NCBI GenBank assembly: GCA_022496805.1
Contig: CM040103.1
Span: forward strand, 12,294,001-12,358,000
Length of the DNA: 64,000 bases
Direction of reading: 5' to 3'
Source: Pohlia nutans
Taxonomy: Eukaryota; Streptophyta; Bryopsida; Bryales; Mniaceae
Position 1 is the first letter of the stretch, and each line of letters starts with the position of its first letter. The position numbers and the translations under genes were made by a program. The notes under the pieces are model-generated. The model was not told where the DNA came from and made no database searches. It was given only the letters and a program-made list of their open reading frames with translations. Shown piece after piece: positions 1-11,572 of the stretch.

Positions 1-3000
1 CATTTATGACTAGCGTCTCTTCTTGTAGTGATGACGGGGACGAGTATGCAATGATGGCAAGTCACGTGTCATGCAATGGTAGTGTGATCGATTGGATTGT
101 TGATTCGGGAGCCTCGAGTCACATGGCGCCCATTAGGAGTTGTTTCCAATCATATCACGTCATATCTCCAAAGAATGTCATTTTGGGTGATGATACGGTT
201 CTTCAAGCAGTGGGTAAAGGATCCATCGTCGTAGACACCGAGGTGAAGGGTCGTGTGAAGACAATTACCATCCATGATGTCCTCCACGTTCCCAAGTTGA
301 AGGCAAATCTTTTATCGGTGCGACATTTGGTGATGAAGCATTTGCGAGTGGAATTTAGCGACCAAGGGTGTTTTGTGTTGTCCCCAAGTCGTGAGGAGGT
401 GGCCATTACACACGAAGTCAACGGCTTGTACCAAATCAAGTTTTCCAAGATGCACGCGGCGGAATCGGCAACGTTGGTGCAATCGAGTTCAAACGAAGAC
501 AAGTTGGCGTTGTGGCATCGTCGTCTCGGGCATTTGAATGTCAAGAGTGTGAAAGCACTGCGTGGAATGGTAAGTGGCATGGATCTTGCACAATCACACG
601 TCGCGCCTAGTTCATTCACATGTGAGGGTTGTATTGAAGGCAAGCAACAACGCTCACCGTTTCCAGTTGATGGGGCAACTCGTGCAACCAAGGTTCTTGA
701 GATTGTGCATTCCGACGTGTGTGGTCCAATGAAGACCACGTCTATGGGGGGTTGCAAGTATTTTGTGACGTTCATTGATGATTTTTCGAGGAAGATATGG
801 TTGTATCCGATCAAAGCAAAGAGCGAGTGTTTTGAGAAGTTCAAAGAGTTCAAGGCGTTGGTTGAGAAGCAATCCGAGCACAAGATCAAGGTGTTTCGAT
901 CGGATAATGGCGGCGAGTTCTTGTCCAACCAATTTGGAGAGTTATTGAAGAAAGAAGGCATTGCTAGACAAACCACAACGCCATATACACCACAACAAAA
1001 CAGAGTTGCAGAGCGTACAAATCGAACAATTGTGGAAATGGCAAGGAGTATGTTGCATGCACAAAATTTGGGTTTGGACCTTTGGGCGGAAGCGGTGGTG
1101 ACTGCGGTGTACACACGCAACCGATGCCCGACGAGTGCGGTTCAAAACATGACACCAGAGCAAGCGTGGAGTGGGAGGCCACCCCGCGTGGAGCACATGC
1201 GCACATTTGGATGCATCGCATTTGCAAAGGTACCCGATTCTCAAAGAACCAAACTTGAGGCCAAGGCAACAAAATGTGTGTTTCTTGGATATTGTGAAGG
1301 TACCAAGGCGTACAGGCTCATGTCGCTCGAGACCAAGAAGATCATTCGAGCTCGTGATGTGACATTTTGCGAGAATTCCAAGGTTGAAGACAATTTGGAC
1401 GATGGTCCAAGTGGGAGAAGTGGCGATAAACCAGCGATTGTGGACCAATCTTCCAAATCTCCAGTTATTGATATTGTTGATGAAGACGAAGATGACGAAG
1501 ATGGTGGTGATGAGGAACATATTGAGGAGCGACCTTTGAAGACGAAGAATGGCGAGAAAAAGGCACAAGCAACGGCGGTTGAAGACAATGCATCCTCGAG
1601 CGATCGTCGTTATCCAGAGAGAAATCGTAGACCACTTGGCGAGTGGTGGAAGAATCATATTCTCCCTCAAGGTGAGGAGGAGCATGCAAACGTTGCACTT
1701 TTAGATGCTCCATTGACGATTCGTGAAGCGTTGAGTTGTGATGATGCAAACAAGTGGGAGCAAGCCATGCAAGAGGAGTACAAATCGTTGATGGACAATG
1801 GCACTTGGGAATTGACTCCCCTCCCCAAGAATCGCAACGCTATCGGTTGTAAGTGGGTATTTCGTGCAAAGAGAGATGCAACGGGTGATGTGGTTCGTTA
1901 TAAGGCAAGATTGGTGGCAAAGGGCTTTTCACAAATCGAAGGTGTTGATTTTCATGAGACCTTTGCACCGTGGCGAAATTCACCACTATTCGATGCATTT
2001 TGGCCATCGGGGCTGCCATGGATTTGGAAATGCATCAAATGGATGTGAAGACGGCGTTCTTGAATGGCGAGTTGGAGGAGGACATCTACATGGTACAACC
2101 CGAAGGATTTGTGCAACGAGGTAATGAGAACCTTGTTTGCAAGTTGAACAAGTCATTGTATGGGTTGAAGCAATCTCCACGCGCATGGTATTAAAAGATT
2201 GACACGTTTCTTGTTCATATCGGGTTCACAAGGAGCATCGCTGATCACAGCTTGTATTTCATGCAAAAGGGGCAACATGTGGTCATCGTGATCATATATG
2301 TGGATGATTTGATCATCCTTGCAAGTTGTATGAGCTCTTTGAAGGCATTGAAGGCAATGCTTGAGAACGAGTACGAGATGAGTGATTTGGGTGAGTTGCA
2401 CTTTTGTTTAGGAGTTGAGTTTGTGCGAGATAGAGCAACACGCACCATAACAATGAATCAAAGCAAGTATGTTATGGATGTGCTCAAACGCTTTGGCATG
2501 GAGGATTGCAAACCGGTTGGCACTCCATTGGATGGGAATTCCAAACTCGTGAAACTCACCGATGAGGAGTATGCATTAGAGGCTCAATCTATGGTGGATG
2601 TGCCATACAAGCAAGCTGTAGGGTCATTGATGTATGCTATGATTGCAACAAGGCCGAACCTTGCGTATCCAATCAGCGTTGTGAGTCAACACATGGCAAG
2701 ACCGGGTTCAAGTCATTGGGTTGCGGTCAAGAGGATCATGCGGTACTTGAAAGGCACAAGTGATGTGAGGTTGTGTCTTGGAGGTGACAACATTGTGTTG
2801 AGTGGGTATTGTGATGCGGATTATGCGGGTGATACCAATGATCGTAGATCGACCACGGGGTACATGTTCAAAGTTGGATCGGGGGCCGTTTCATGGAATA
2901 GCAAGCGCCAACAAACCACGGCCACGTCAACGGTTGAGGCGGAGTACATGGCGACGAGCCACGGTACGAAGGAGGCCATTTGGTTGAGGCAACTAATGGC

Positions 3001-3298
3001 GGATGTGAGATGCACTCAAGAGGAGGCTACAACAATCATGTGTGACAACCAAGGGAGTATGTCATTGGCGAAGAATCCAACGCATCACTCACGTACAAAG
3101 CACATTGATGTGCAATATCACTTCATTCGAGAGAAGTTAGAGATGAAGGTGATAGAGTTGAAGTATTGTCCAACGGAGCACATGGTGGCGGACGTGCTGA
3201 CAAAGGCTCTTGCGAGAGATCGACATCAAAGACTAGTGGTGGCATTTGGACTCGAAGGCATTGGCTATTCGCAAAGTGGGAGTGTTGAAGTAGGATGA
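1..3298 (+). pseudogene. Ty1/copia retrotransposon Pol polyprotein, 5' end cut by window, lightly broken
   Basis: Seen: an open frame enters from the window edge (an ATG at 6 need not be the start) and encodes, in order, aspartic protease (motif WIVDSGASSH), the zinc GAG-pre-integrase segment (LWHRRLGHLN ... CEGC), integrase with HSDVCGP, SDNGGEF and the downstream Glu in a TPQQN-RVAERTNR context, then RT and RNase H. RT carries the catalytic YVDDL; RNase H carries CDADYAGD, EAEY, CDN and the KHIDVQYHFIR tail. Breaks: a one-base loss near 1968, in the RT FAP region, shifts frame 0 to frame 2, and a TAA stop at 2192-2194 follows RAWY. The remaining 1.1 kb to the TGA at 3296 is intact. Domain order PR-INT-RT-RH defines copia rather than gypsy. 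gag and the 5' LTR would lie left of the window. Only two lesions in 3.3 kb suggest a fairly young copy. Confidence 0.95.
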
Positions 3299-3600
3299 TT
3301 GCGTGGGCTGAAGTTGCTCATAGCCATGCGCATTAGCTAGAGTAGATGATGCGAATGAGCTAGACTTGCAACTAGAGAAGTGGTACTAGTTAGAAGTAAT
3401 GAGAATTGGGTCTCCCAAGTGATATGGGCTGATCCTAGTGTACTAGGAGTGGAGTATGGGCTGATGTCCCATATGGTTTGCCAAGGGGACTCCCTTGGGT
3501 GTGCTGCTTAAGAGGGGCAGCCCATGAGTAAAGATCATCTCTTTCCTATGCATTCGAAGTGTTTGTGTGAGGCTTTGGCATTCTAATCTAACCTTCAATA
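3283..3600 (+). repeat. Probable 3' LTR of the copia element
   Basis: A purine-rich run GCAAAGTGGGAG (3271-3282) is followed by TGTTGAAG. This is the usual copia arrangement of polypurine tract then LTR start, here overlapping the last codons of Pol. A matching inverted end, TTCAATA, occurs at 3594-3600 and fits TGTTGAA with one mismatch, giving an LTR of about 318 bp. The 5' LTR is outside the window, so the right boundary is inferred only from the short inverted end. Confidence 0.5.
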
Positions 3601-3730
3601 GTTGTTTCACCTTCATTTAGTGTCTGCATTTTTGGGTTGAATTCCAAATGAAGTTTAGTTTTTGTAGTAAAAATCTTGCTTCAATCCAAGGTGTCTTGAA
3701 GAATTGGCAAGCGTTTTAGTACAAGGAGGT

Positions 3731-3831
3731 ACCAATGTCTCTTTGTCCGGTGGGCACCGGGTCATTGTCATTACGAACGGACACTTTATTCACGCCGACC
3801 TTGCAATAGAGTCGGTGTTTCTATCTATCTT
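3731..3831 (+). mobile_element. 101-bp 5'-truncated LINE tail with 9-bp target duplication
   Basis: The segment matches the last 100 bp of the large LINE at 6594-19384: it shares the blocks ACGAACGGACACTTTATTCAC and GGTGTTTCTATCTATC and ends in a TCTA repeat. It is flanked by the direct repeat CAAGGAGGT at 3722-3730 and 3832-3840. This is the signature of target-primed reverse transcription with extreme 5' truncation. Confidence 0.85.
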
Positions 3832-3840
3832 CAAGGAGGT

Positions 3841-4188
3841 TTGGTTTTGGACACTTTTTACTTTGTAAAATTTAAACCAGTTTTTTGACATTGCAAAGCC
3901 ATTTTTGAACATATCAAAGTTTTTTCATGAGTTTTTTTGATATCAATGTTTTCTTAAGATGATGTTAACCTCCAAAGGACCAAATGTCTAAATTAGGACA
4001 TTTACAAAATTGGTTAGGTTCCCATGATGTCAATTTTGGGTCAAATATATTGAGATTTTAGTGAACATGAGGAATTTCAAGAACTATAGTTGGATTGTGA
4101 AATAATTGTCTTTTGTAATTGAAATTGTACCTTGGGAATTAGAAATGGCAGCTTTGTAGTGTTTTTTGAGCAAAATAGTCCCAGTTCT
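3841..4188. other. AT-rich non-coding
   Basis: Low-GC sequence between the LINE tail and the first TTAA-ended element. I see no coding potential and no clear repeat ends. Confidence 0.5.
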
Positions 4189-5112
4189 TTAACCCCTAAA
4201 GGACCAAGGGAACACATTGTGTCTACGAATAATTTCATTACTTTGATAACTTGTTTGGATTTCATAATTTTGACTCAATGTTAACTAGAGAATTGAAAAT
4301 GTTTGTTCCAAGAACACAAAAATCTTTCAAGATTTGCAATTACATTGATTGGTTCATCGGGAAAAAACTAAAACGTCAACGTAGGTGAACTTGGGACATA
4401 GTAGTTAGGGCGGTTGATGACTTGAAAGGCGTTTTCACACTTGGACGGCACATTTGTAGAAAAATAAAGTGTACAATATGTAAAATATTTGCCATTACTG
4501 CATCATTAACACTATAAAATAATTACGGAAAATGTTTAAATATATTTAAAATGGAATCTTTTCAAAATAATTGGAATATTTTCTACATATTTTATGTTAT
4601 TTTGGAATATTCTAGAATATTCCAAATATATATTTGAATTCTTTAAAAAAAATTGCAATGTAAAAATTAATAACGATCACAAACACCGGTTCAACGAGTC
4701 ACCAACAAGTCACTTCAACCAAACATAAATCTTTGAGAATCAATCATTGTTGTTGTATTTAGTTTTAGAACACCATTTTTTGTGGGCACCTAGATATAGT
4801 ACATCTTTGTATGTTCCTAAACTTTCAAACCCTAATCATGGTTTTTAAATTTATGAGAAAGTTTGCAATGAATGACTTGTTGGTTTTGTTCAAAATTTTC
4901 AAAAATCAACCTATGATCAAACCTTATAATCATGTAATATATACGGTAGATTGTTTTGAAAATTGATGTACAATCTCATGACTAAGTACTTTTTGAACTT
5001 CAACGGTGAAGTTTTCTACATGAATACCAATCAAGAGATACAATTGCCTTTTCGAAAGCATCACGAGAAAGTGATAAAATTTTAGGAATGAGCATGGTCC
5101 TTTAGGGGTTAA
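4189..5112. mobile_element. TTAA-bounded non-autonomous element (about 0.92 kb)
   Basis: Starts TTAACCCCTAAAGGACCA (4189) and ends with the inverted form TGGTCCTTTAGGGGTTAA (5112), a near-perfect 18-bp terminal inverted repeat including the TTAA. The interior is AT-rich and non-coding. Ends of this type recur across the window. TTAA plus CCC-starting ends matches the piggyBac superfamily; no transposase is present, so the class is inferred. Confidence 0.65.
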
Positions 5113-6582
5113 GGATTAAACAACTTTGTAGTTGAAATATATTTTATTGAAAAGGGTTTAGAAATAGCATTTCAACATCAAAGTGCCAAGAGTCAAATTT
5201 TAGAACCAATTTTTGATATTAAAACAAACAGTCTTCCAATCCATGAAGCTTTAAATGGGTCCAAGCTTGATTCACATCTTCTACAACAAATCTACTACAA
5301 GATTTTACAATTGAGATTTTCACATGTCACTTCAATTTATACTTGTGGCACATTGAAAGCAATGATTTTTTTTTCATTGAAAAAAGTCCCAATCCTTTAG
5401 TGGTTAATTACCATAGGTTGGTAACACCTTGGGCAAAAATTAATTGCTAAAACTCATGTCCAATTTTTTAGGATATTCCAGCTCATACATGTCCAAATAA
5501 ACAATAATTAAATTTGGAAATGTTGAAATCATGGAAATTTATAGAAAGTTCCTATTTTGAAAAATGTCTCTAAACCACACAACCAGGAGTTACTATAAAA
5601 CAATTGCTTTCAATTACGTGAATATCAAATCATTATAGTCATTAGCTGCTAGTAATGAATGAAAGTTTTATGGTTATCCGTTATATTTTATAACATTTAC
5701 ACTATGACGTATCCAATTTTTCTAAATTAAATTTGAAAGCATCCAAATGTCAATGGGAAATCCTTTTTAAATTTTTTCTCAACATTATTTTCCATCTTTT
5801 AATTAATTATCGAGCATTAAGGTGCCCAAGGTGCTACCAAACTATTGTAATTGGAGAGCTTATATTTAACCCCTTAAATTTTCAAATAACCTTCAAGATA
5901 AATTTTCAAAATAATCTTTCAAAATCACTTTGAAATCATTTATTAAGAAGACAATTAACCTTTGGAATAACCTCACACATTCCAATCCAAAAGTTCATTA
6001 AATAATCGCTTATTCCATGTATATATTGTGGTGGCTCTACTCCCAAACAACAAAACATCCTTCTCGTATATTATATAGATAATAGACTAGATGGGCCCCA
6101 TGCATTGTAACCTTGGCACAATTGTTTTAGCGGTAGAACTTTTATGCGAAATGTTCGTGTTTTCACCACCTTAAAATATATGATAGATTATGAAATGTCT
6201 ACTCATTTGCATATATTCTTCACAAAATTTTTGGAATGTGGTATTGGAAAGTGTGTGAACAACAAGTTCAAAGTGTAAAAACCAATATTCAATAAAGTGA
6301 TATAAATCTATATATTAAGGGAGATTGTATTTTTTGTTTTGTTTGTATGTTACATTAAGATCATCCATATTGGACATCCATTGGTTTCGTTCTTGGTACA
6401 GTCGGAAAGTTCTCCACAAAAAGGAGTTCATAGAGTTGGGTTCATCGCATTTGGACGTACAAAGTGAGAATTATGGATTTTTTTTAATGACTTTTGTCTT
6501 TACAAATTGAATTAAATTTTGAAAAATGAAATATGGAAAAAATTTATGTCATTTTTGACATCGTCAAAAGGCTCTTGGCAAG
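5113..6582. other. AT-rich non-coding stretch with degenerate element ends
   Basis: Contains a solitary end CCTTTAGTGGTTAA near 5394-5407, whose upstream context (AAAAGTCCCAATCC) resembles that just left of 4189, and another possible end at 5867 (TTAACCCCTTAAA). The small open frames look random. The segment 6455-6530 is similar to 19425-19490, on the other side of the big LINE. Confidence 0.45.
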
Positions 6583-6593
6583 TAGGAATGCAT
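6583..6593. repeat. Left target-site duplication of the large LINE
   Basis: TAGGAATGCAT at 6583-6593 is repeated exactly at 19385-19395, directly after the terminal TCTA repeat of the LINE. The first two bases could belong to the tail, so the duplication is 9-11 bp. Confidence 0.75.
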
Positions 6594-8237
6594 TGACGAC
6601 CAGCTGGAAAGACACGGTAAGAGCTGGGAGAGAGAGCGATAGAATGCTGCTAGTGTGTTGCAGGGTGGATGGTTGCATGTGAAATGAAGCTGTAAGACTG
6701 CGATTGTGAGCAATGAGGGTGGATCTGAGCTCCCTTTGTTGTGGTTGTTTGCAAACCGATTACACAAGCTGATGTTGGTGAGTAGATCCAGATCTGATAC
6801 TGCGTGTGCATATTGACTTAGATCTGACCGGTTAGAAGCGAGCTGTGGAAGCATACTAGTGTATGCTGTATTGTGTTGGACTCCGCCCTTGCATCGTTGA
6901 AAGGGCTGAGGCACACTCACAGTTTCAGATCTAGGCTTTACATATCTCATCTTTTTGTTAACCGATTTGCATTTAACCCCAGTAGTACGCACTTATCCTT
7001 AGTTCCTGCACCTTCGCTCTTCATTGACTCAGGCAACATTTCTGACCCCTCGTCAATCCACCAGATTAGTTCGCAGTTTACTCAACACCCACTCAGATCT
7101 CCTCTTTCGTTCATTTACCCAGTAGCATTCAAGGTAGCGCTAGCATCTTCGTACCCCTCATCGTAGCAGCAAACAGGAGTACAGATCCGCCTCGATATTG
7201 GCAGCACAAGACCAGAGAGAGTGCCAATATCTCAAGAGCAGCAGCAGCCGAAGATCAATTTGGCAGCGGTCAGTAAGTTCCCTGGTGATCTAGATAAGCA
7301 CAGCCCAAGGCGCTTTGAAGTCCAGGAGCGCACTTTCAAGAGCAGATCCAGCAGTTTCAAGACCAGATCCTGCGCAAATTCAAGCAGAGGAGAATCGGCA
7401 GCGCGGGTGTAGTTGAGTCTACAAATCCGCACTGAAGCCTCATTTCCAACACAACACCAAGCTGTGTACGAGCACCTGCATTCGATCCAATCTGTAGGAG
7501 TAGATCGACACCAAACGCCTAACTCGACGTCGAGTAAAACCAGCCAGCCTGCAGAGATTCATTCTGTTCAAGGCCGCATCGATCCAGTAGCGAGGCAACC
7601 CTCGCCCCTAACCATCAGATCAAACAACCTGAAGCAGCGTCACCTTCGACATCCAAGTAAGTTTCCTCATCCAAATCACTTGCATTATTTTTGCCAAACC
7701 TCGATTACTTTCAATTCCAACAGCGTTTCTTGTTCCGCTAGCCTAGAAACTCACATTACTTCTAATGTGTATCTGGATAGCCAGAAGTCCTCTGTGTCCC
7801 ACCATAGAGCAGATTCAATCGATCTAGAGACCTGCCGTGACCTCCCTAACAGCAACAGATTCTCAAACACCAAACGGCAAAACCAGCGTCGTACCTACCA
7901 AAGCTACAACAATGCCTGGACAACCTGGAGCAGACTCAGCAACAAACCATATGCTTGATGCATTAGCAAAAGCCTAGCCCCACCTACAAAAAACACAAAG
8001 CAACACCAAGGCCACCGCACAGGTAAGATTCCTCACCTTAACCCATTGCTTTGCCCCCTTTTCAGTGATTTTCTGCTTAGCATTGCTCCTTCCCACGCCC
8101 ACTTCAACCACAATTTCAGTATTGTCGACAACAGCCAACAGAGCCCCAAAGGTAAACTCTACCATAATCCCATTTATTTCTACTCTACTGCTTGCACCTC
8201 TATTGTTTTTCATTGCACATTGCTCACAGTGAACGCT
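6594..8237 (+). other. LINE 5' leader with intron-like segments
   Basis: The 1.64 kb before ORF1 is richer in GC than its surroundings and has small open frames (for example 7413-7958) with no recognisable domain, so I treat it as untranslated. It contains consensus-like splice pairs: GTAAGT at 7657 to CAG at 7723 (67 nt), GTAAGA at 8023 to CAG at 8119 (97 nt; a CAG at 8065 would give a rather short 43 nt), and GTAAAC at 8152 to CACAG at 8229 (78 nt), the last ending eight bases before the ORF1 ATG. The first two donors share GTAAG-TTCCTCA, suggesting a duplicated module. Confidence 0.55.
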
Positions 8238-10925
8238 ATGGAAACGCGGCTGTCAGCGTGGTTTAGCTCCACGGACGATAGACAAACCACATTCATGGAC
8301 GTGGACTCCCCGTCCGCCAATTTGAAGAGGCTGCTTGCTGAGAAAGCAGCCAGAGACGCCAAAAAAAAGAGCAAAAACAACACCGAAAATGCCGAGCAGA
8401 CCATTGCCAACGAGGAGGATACAATCATGACCACCAACGACAATGAAGGAGACAGTGAAAAGAACCCGCTTACCCAAAGCGAAGAAGCATGTAGAAGGGA
8501 ACACAGTCGAAAGGAGTTCTCGGGAGGAGCTGCGCATGGGCAAACATCCAACGCTAACGGCAGAGAACGCGCCCCAAGCAACTCCAGCGACAAAACGAAG
8601 CCCGACGACCAACTCAAGAGCGGCCCCAACATCGACCGCGATGGCAGCGCTAACAAGCAAAAGACGCCAAACAATGAAGAACGGGGAAGGAGCGCTAACA
8701 AACAAACCACGGGGAAAAGAAGAGACCGTAGCAAAAGCTCGAGCCGAAGGGAGTCGACCAACATCGACTGCCGAGACCAAAACGCCAACATTTCGGGAGA
8801 AGGCACCAACGTCGACAAAGGTAAGAACGGCTGCAGGCAAGATATAAGCAATACCGGCGACCACACCCAGACCGCGAGCAATCCAGGCTCATCAAAAGAC
8901 ACCACCACAGGCGGGAGCAGCGTAGGAGTCACCCGCGAAGCCAACAACACCCGCACCAGCAGCCAACGGAATAGAGCACCGGCCGTCGCAGCGACAACAA
9001 CCGGAGAGGCCAATCGGCGACAAGGCAAACCCAACAGCGAAGGAAACAAGAAGGCGGCGACCAAAAAGCAAGGGCAGAGGAGCGCAACGAAGGAAACAAA
9101 AGATGACAGAGAAGGCAACGACAGCGACGACGACAGCGAAAAAGGAGAAAGCGACGACGGCAACGAATACGAAGAAGGCAGCGAGAGCGAGCTTGGGAGC
9201 GGCGCAACGACGGGAGACAAGGAGCAGACAATGATGAACGAGCAACAGCAAGAAGGATCGATGACAGCAGAACAACGACACAGCAGCAAGGACAACGACA
9301 GTAAGGGGTCCCCAACAGAGGTAAACCCATCTAACATGAAGAACAAGAACGTGGTGCTCGAGCCACGAAACCCAAATTTTTGGCTTGGGTTTAGCCGTAT
9401 GGAAAGGCTAAGTAAAGAGAATAACGAGGACATAATTTTTATGGATGAGACCCTAGAAGACATGGTCACTAGGGGCATGATGAGGGAAGAAGCCATAGAA
9501 GCTCGTGAGGCAATCGTGGCAAACCCACGAGTCCCACAAATCCTCTACCCTAAAAAAAGGGAAGATGGAATTGTGGGGCAACATTTTAACGTCACTCAAT
9601 TGCCATTTAACATCCCGGTTAACCCCAATACCGGTCTAGCTCTTGACTTTCACATTCAAATTCATTTTGAAATGAATTTAGAAACCCCAATTCTTCATGA
9701 TGAAGCCAAGACCATGATTACTAATAGGCTTCATGACATGAACATTCCTCTTCGCCATGGGATCATAGATCCCATGGCGGTGCTTTGTTATAGCATCAAG
9801 AGAGGGGGGCAAAGGGGGGTTTGGAGTGGAGTTGTCAAACTCCACCTCCAAAACCCTGAAATTGTCGGCTTTAAGTTGCTTCAAGGGCTCCGCCTTTTTG
9901 TCCTCTATTATGACACTATTGAAGGATACTCTAACCATTCTTGCACAAAAAAAAATTTGAACAAGGTTTGTAAGAGTTTTCATAACATCGCTGGAAATGA
10001 TAGTCTAACGGTTAAAATTAAAAGTGATAACCTCTTAGACACCATCGCTAGCTTCCTCTTCCACGACATCTTGAGGAATAGCTTCCTCAAGAAACATGAC
10101 TTTGAAGTCATGGATGTCCAAAAGAAAACGCATGAATGTCATGTGTTCATTCTTGCACCCACACCTAACCTAGTCGATAAGATTAGATTGCATCATGTGG
10201 CCGCTAATCACGAGGTGATTATGCCACAAAAAAAGGTGTTTAACACACCACGTATCTCTCCCGAGGCCAAGGCTAAGAAAGATGCATTGTCCCTCATACT
10301 TTCTTACCTTCCCATTTTGATGTTGGTGGTCGACACCACCGAGGCGATCATCAAAACCATGGAGAGCAAAAATGTTGCCTCCGTGTGGTTTCATAGGGAA
10401 GTGGGTACTTTGCACAACAGTAGTGCAAACGTACAATGCACGAACCCTATCGTTTATAGGTCTTTTGTGAACAAAACCTTTGTGATTGGTGGTCACTATG
10501 TTTTGTTTGCACCGCATCGTAGGAGTCTTGATGGCATTGAACCCCCTACCAAAGAGTATGTGGAGAAGTGGGGTTTCAATGATATTAATGCGGCATTGGT
10601 AAATACCGTTACCACATTGGTAACGGCAACCCCTTCTTCCACCAAAGAAGATGTGAAGAAAATTTTGAAGGAAGACATGAAAACAATATTAGAAGACAAC
10701 AACAAGACCATGAGGGAGGAGAACAAGAAAATGAGGATGGATTTGGAGGTGTCTATGGAGAAGAAGATGAATGAAGAAAGGATCATCAACGACGCCAAGC
10801 ACGATGAATTACAAGCGAAGATTGATGCCGTTCACAAGAACATCATGCTAGCAATCCAACGACTTGGAGACATCAAGGGTAGTGCTTCTCGCCCCACCAT
10901 AGAGTATTCAAAAAATGTAGATTGA
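8238..10925 (+). CDS. LINE ORF1 (895 aa), intact, gag-like role presumed
   Basis: I chose the ATG at 8238 (METRLSAW); the frame is open further upstream only without an ATG. Residues 1 to about 370 are low-complexity and highly charged (Asn, Glu, Lys, Ser and Arg runs, with an acidic stretch DDDSEKGESDDGNEYEEGSE near the middle). Residues about 375-790 form a compact-looking, ordered region starting at VVLEPRNPNFWLGF that I cannot assign to a family. Residues about 800-880 form a heptad-rich Lys/Glu coiled coil (KKILKEDMKTILEDNNK). No CCHC knuckle or RRM is visible. Known: LINE ORF1 proteins usually bind the element RNA and multimerise through coiled coils, so that role is inferred. The frame has no stop over 2.7 kb while ORF2 is wrecked. 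Confidence 0.75.
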   Translation: METRLSAWFSSTDDRQTTFMDVDSPSANLKRLLAEKAARDAKKKSKNNTENAEQTIANEEDTIMTTNDNEGDSEKNPLTQSEEACRREHSRKEFSGGAAHGQTSNANGRERAPSNSSDKTKPDDQLKSGPNIDRDGSANKQKTPNNEERGRSANKQTTGKRRDRSKSSSRRESTNIDCRDQNANISGEGTNVDKGKNGCRQDISNTGDHTQTASNPGSSKDTTTGGSSVGVTREANNTRTSSQRNRAPAVAATTTGEANRRQGKPNSEGNKKAATKKQGQRSATKETKDDREGNDSDDDSEKGESDDGNEYEEGSESELGSGATTGDKEQTMMNEQQQEGSMTAEQRHSSKDNDSKGSPTEVNPSNMKNKNVVLEPRNPNFWLGFSRMERLSKENNEDIIFMDETLEDMVTRGMMREEAIEAREAIVANPRVPQILYPKKREDGIVGQHFNVTQLPFNIPVNPNTGLALDFHIQIHFEMNLETPILHDEAKTMITNRLHDMNIPLRHGIIDPMAVLCYSIKRGGQRGVWSGVVKLHLQNPEIVGFKLLQGLRLFVLYYDTIEGYSNHSCTKKNLNKVCKSFHNIAGNDSLTVKIKSDNLLDTIASFLFHDILRNSFLKKHDFEVMDVQKKTHECHVFILAPTPNLVDKIRLHHVAANHEVIMPQKKVFNTPRISPEAKAKKDALSLILSYLPILMLVVDTTEAIIKTMESKNVASVWFHREVGTLHNSSANVQCTNPIVYRSFVNKTFVIGGHYVLFAPHRRSLDGIEPPTKEYVEKWGFNDINAALVNTVTTLVTATPSSTKEDVKKILKEDMKTILEDNNKTMREENKKMRMDLEVSMEKKMNEERIINDAKHDELQAKIDAVHKNIMLAIQRLGDIKGSASRPTIEYSKNVD

Positions 10926-11056
10926 AAAAAGTCCAAAGAGTAGAATACATAGTATTTTTTATACTTTATAGTATTATTTCCTACTTCCTATTTTATACTA
11001 TATACTATTCAATATTTATACAGTACTTCTACGGCATACTATTTAGTAATATATAG
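10926..11056 (+). other. AT-rich spacer between ORF1 and ORF2
   Basis: Contains TATA/ATAC-rich sequence with stops in all frames. The ORF2 frame becomes open after a TAG at 11054-11056. No internal promoter motif can be argued above the AT-rich background. Confidence 0.5.
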
Positions 11057-11176
11057 TATAGAAATACAAAATACATATACATACCTTTTTGGTATACATA
11101 TACTGTAATACTATACACCATATATAAAAAGGTATATACTAATACCAAAAAATACATATACATTTATACAATACTT

Positions 11177-11540
11177 TTGTGTACAAATACCAATACAAAT
11201 ACCTATACAAATATCAACACAAATACCAACACAAACACCAATACAAATACCCATACAAATACCAATACCAATACAAATACCAAATCCAAAATCAATACCA
11301 AAAACAATAACAAATCAAACAACCAAGACAAAATAAATAAAAACAATCAACATACAAAATACATAACACATAAAACAAAAAGAAGAAATATAAAATCCAA
11401 CAAAAATAAATCCAAACAAAATAAATGGACTCGGCCTAACGGCCTCGTCCAAAAAAAACACCATCAACAACAATGGACTCGGCCTACCGGCCTCGTCCAA
11501 AATAGACAAAGAAAAAGGAAAAAAGAAAAAATAGCCCAAA
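11177..11540 (+). repeat. Low-complexity N-terminus of ORF2 with a 25-bp duplication
   Basis: An ACAAATACC-type microsatellite encodes an alternating Asn-Thr tract of about 30 residues, followed by a Lys/Asn-rich basic stretch. A 25-bp block beginning TGGACTCGGCCTA occurs at 11426-11450 and 11474-11498, giving the repeated peptide WTRPNGLVQ / WTRPTGLVQ. Confidence 0.7.
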
Positions 11541-11572
11541 AAACCCCCCTAAAGAGAAACTTTTTACACCAA

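Noticed and set aside
203..1685. Reverse-strand frames of 247-305 codons opposite copia Pol
   Set aside because: The plus strand encodes conserved protease and integrase; the minus frames show no domain.
6455..6530. Similarity of the LINE flanks (6455-6530 and 19425-19490) as evidence that the 11-bp duplication is only part of a longer tandem repeat
   Set aside because: The similarity is imperfect and differently spaced relative to the exact 11-bp repeat, so target duplication remains the simpler reading; kept as a caveat.
7413..7958. 181-codon frame in the LINE leader
   Set aside because: No recognisable domain, overlaps splice-like signals, and lies just upstream of the much better ORF1.
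8210..9496. Long reverse-strand frames opposite ORF1 (428 aa and others)
   Set aside because: Leu/Ser/Val/Cys-rich translations are the mirror of the low-complexity ORF1 N-terminus; no motif or start context supports them.
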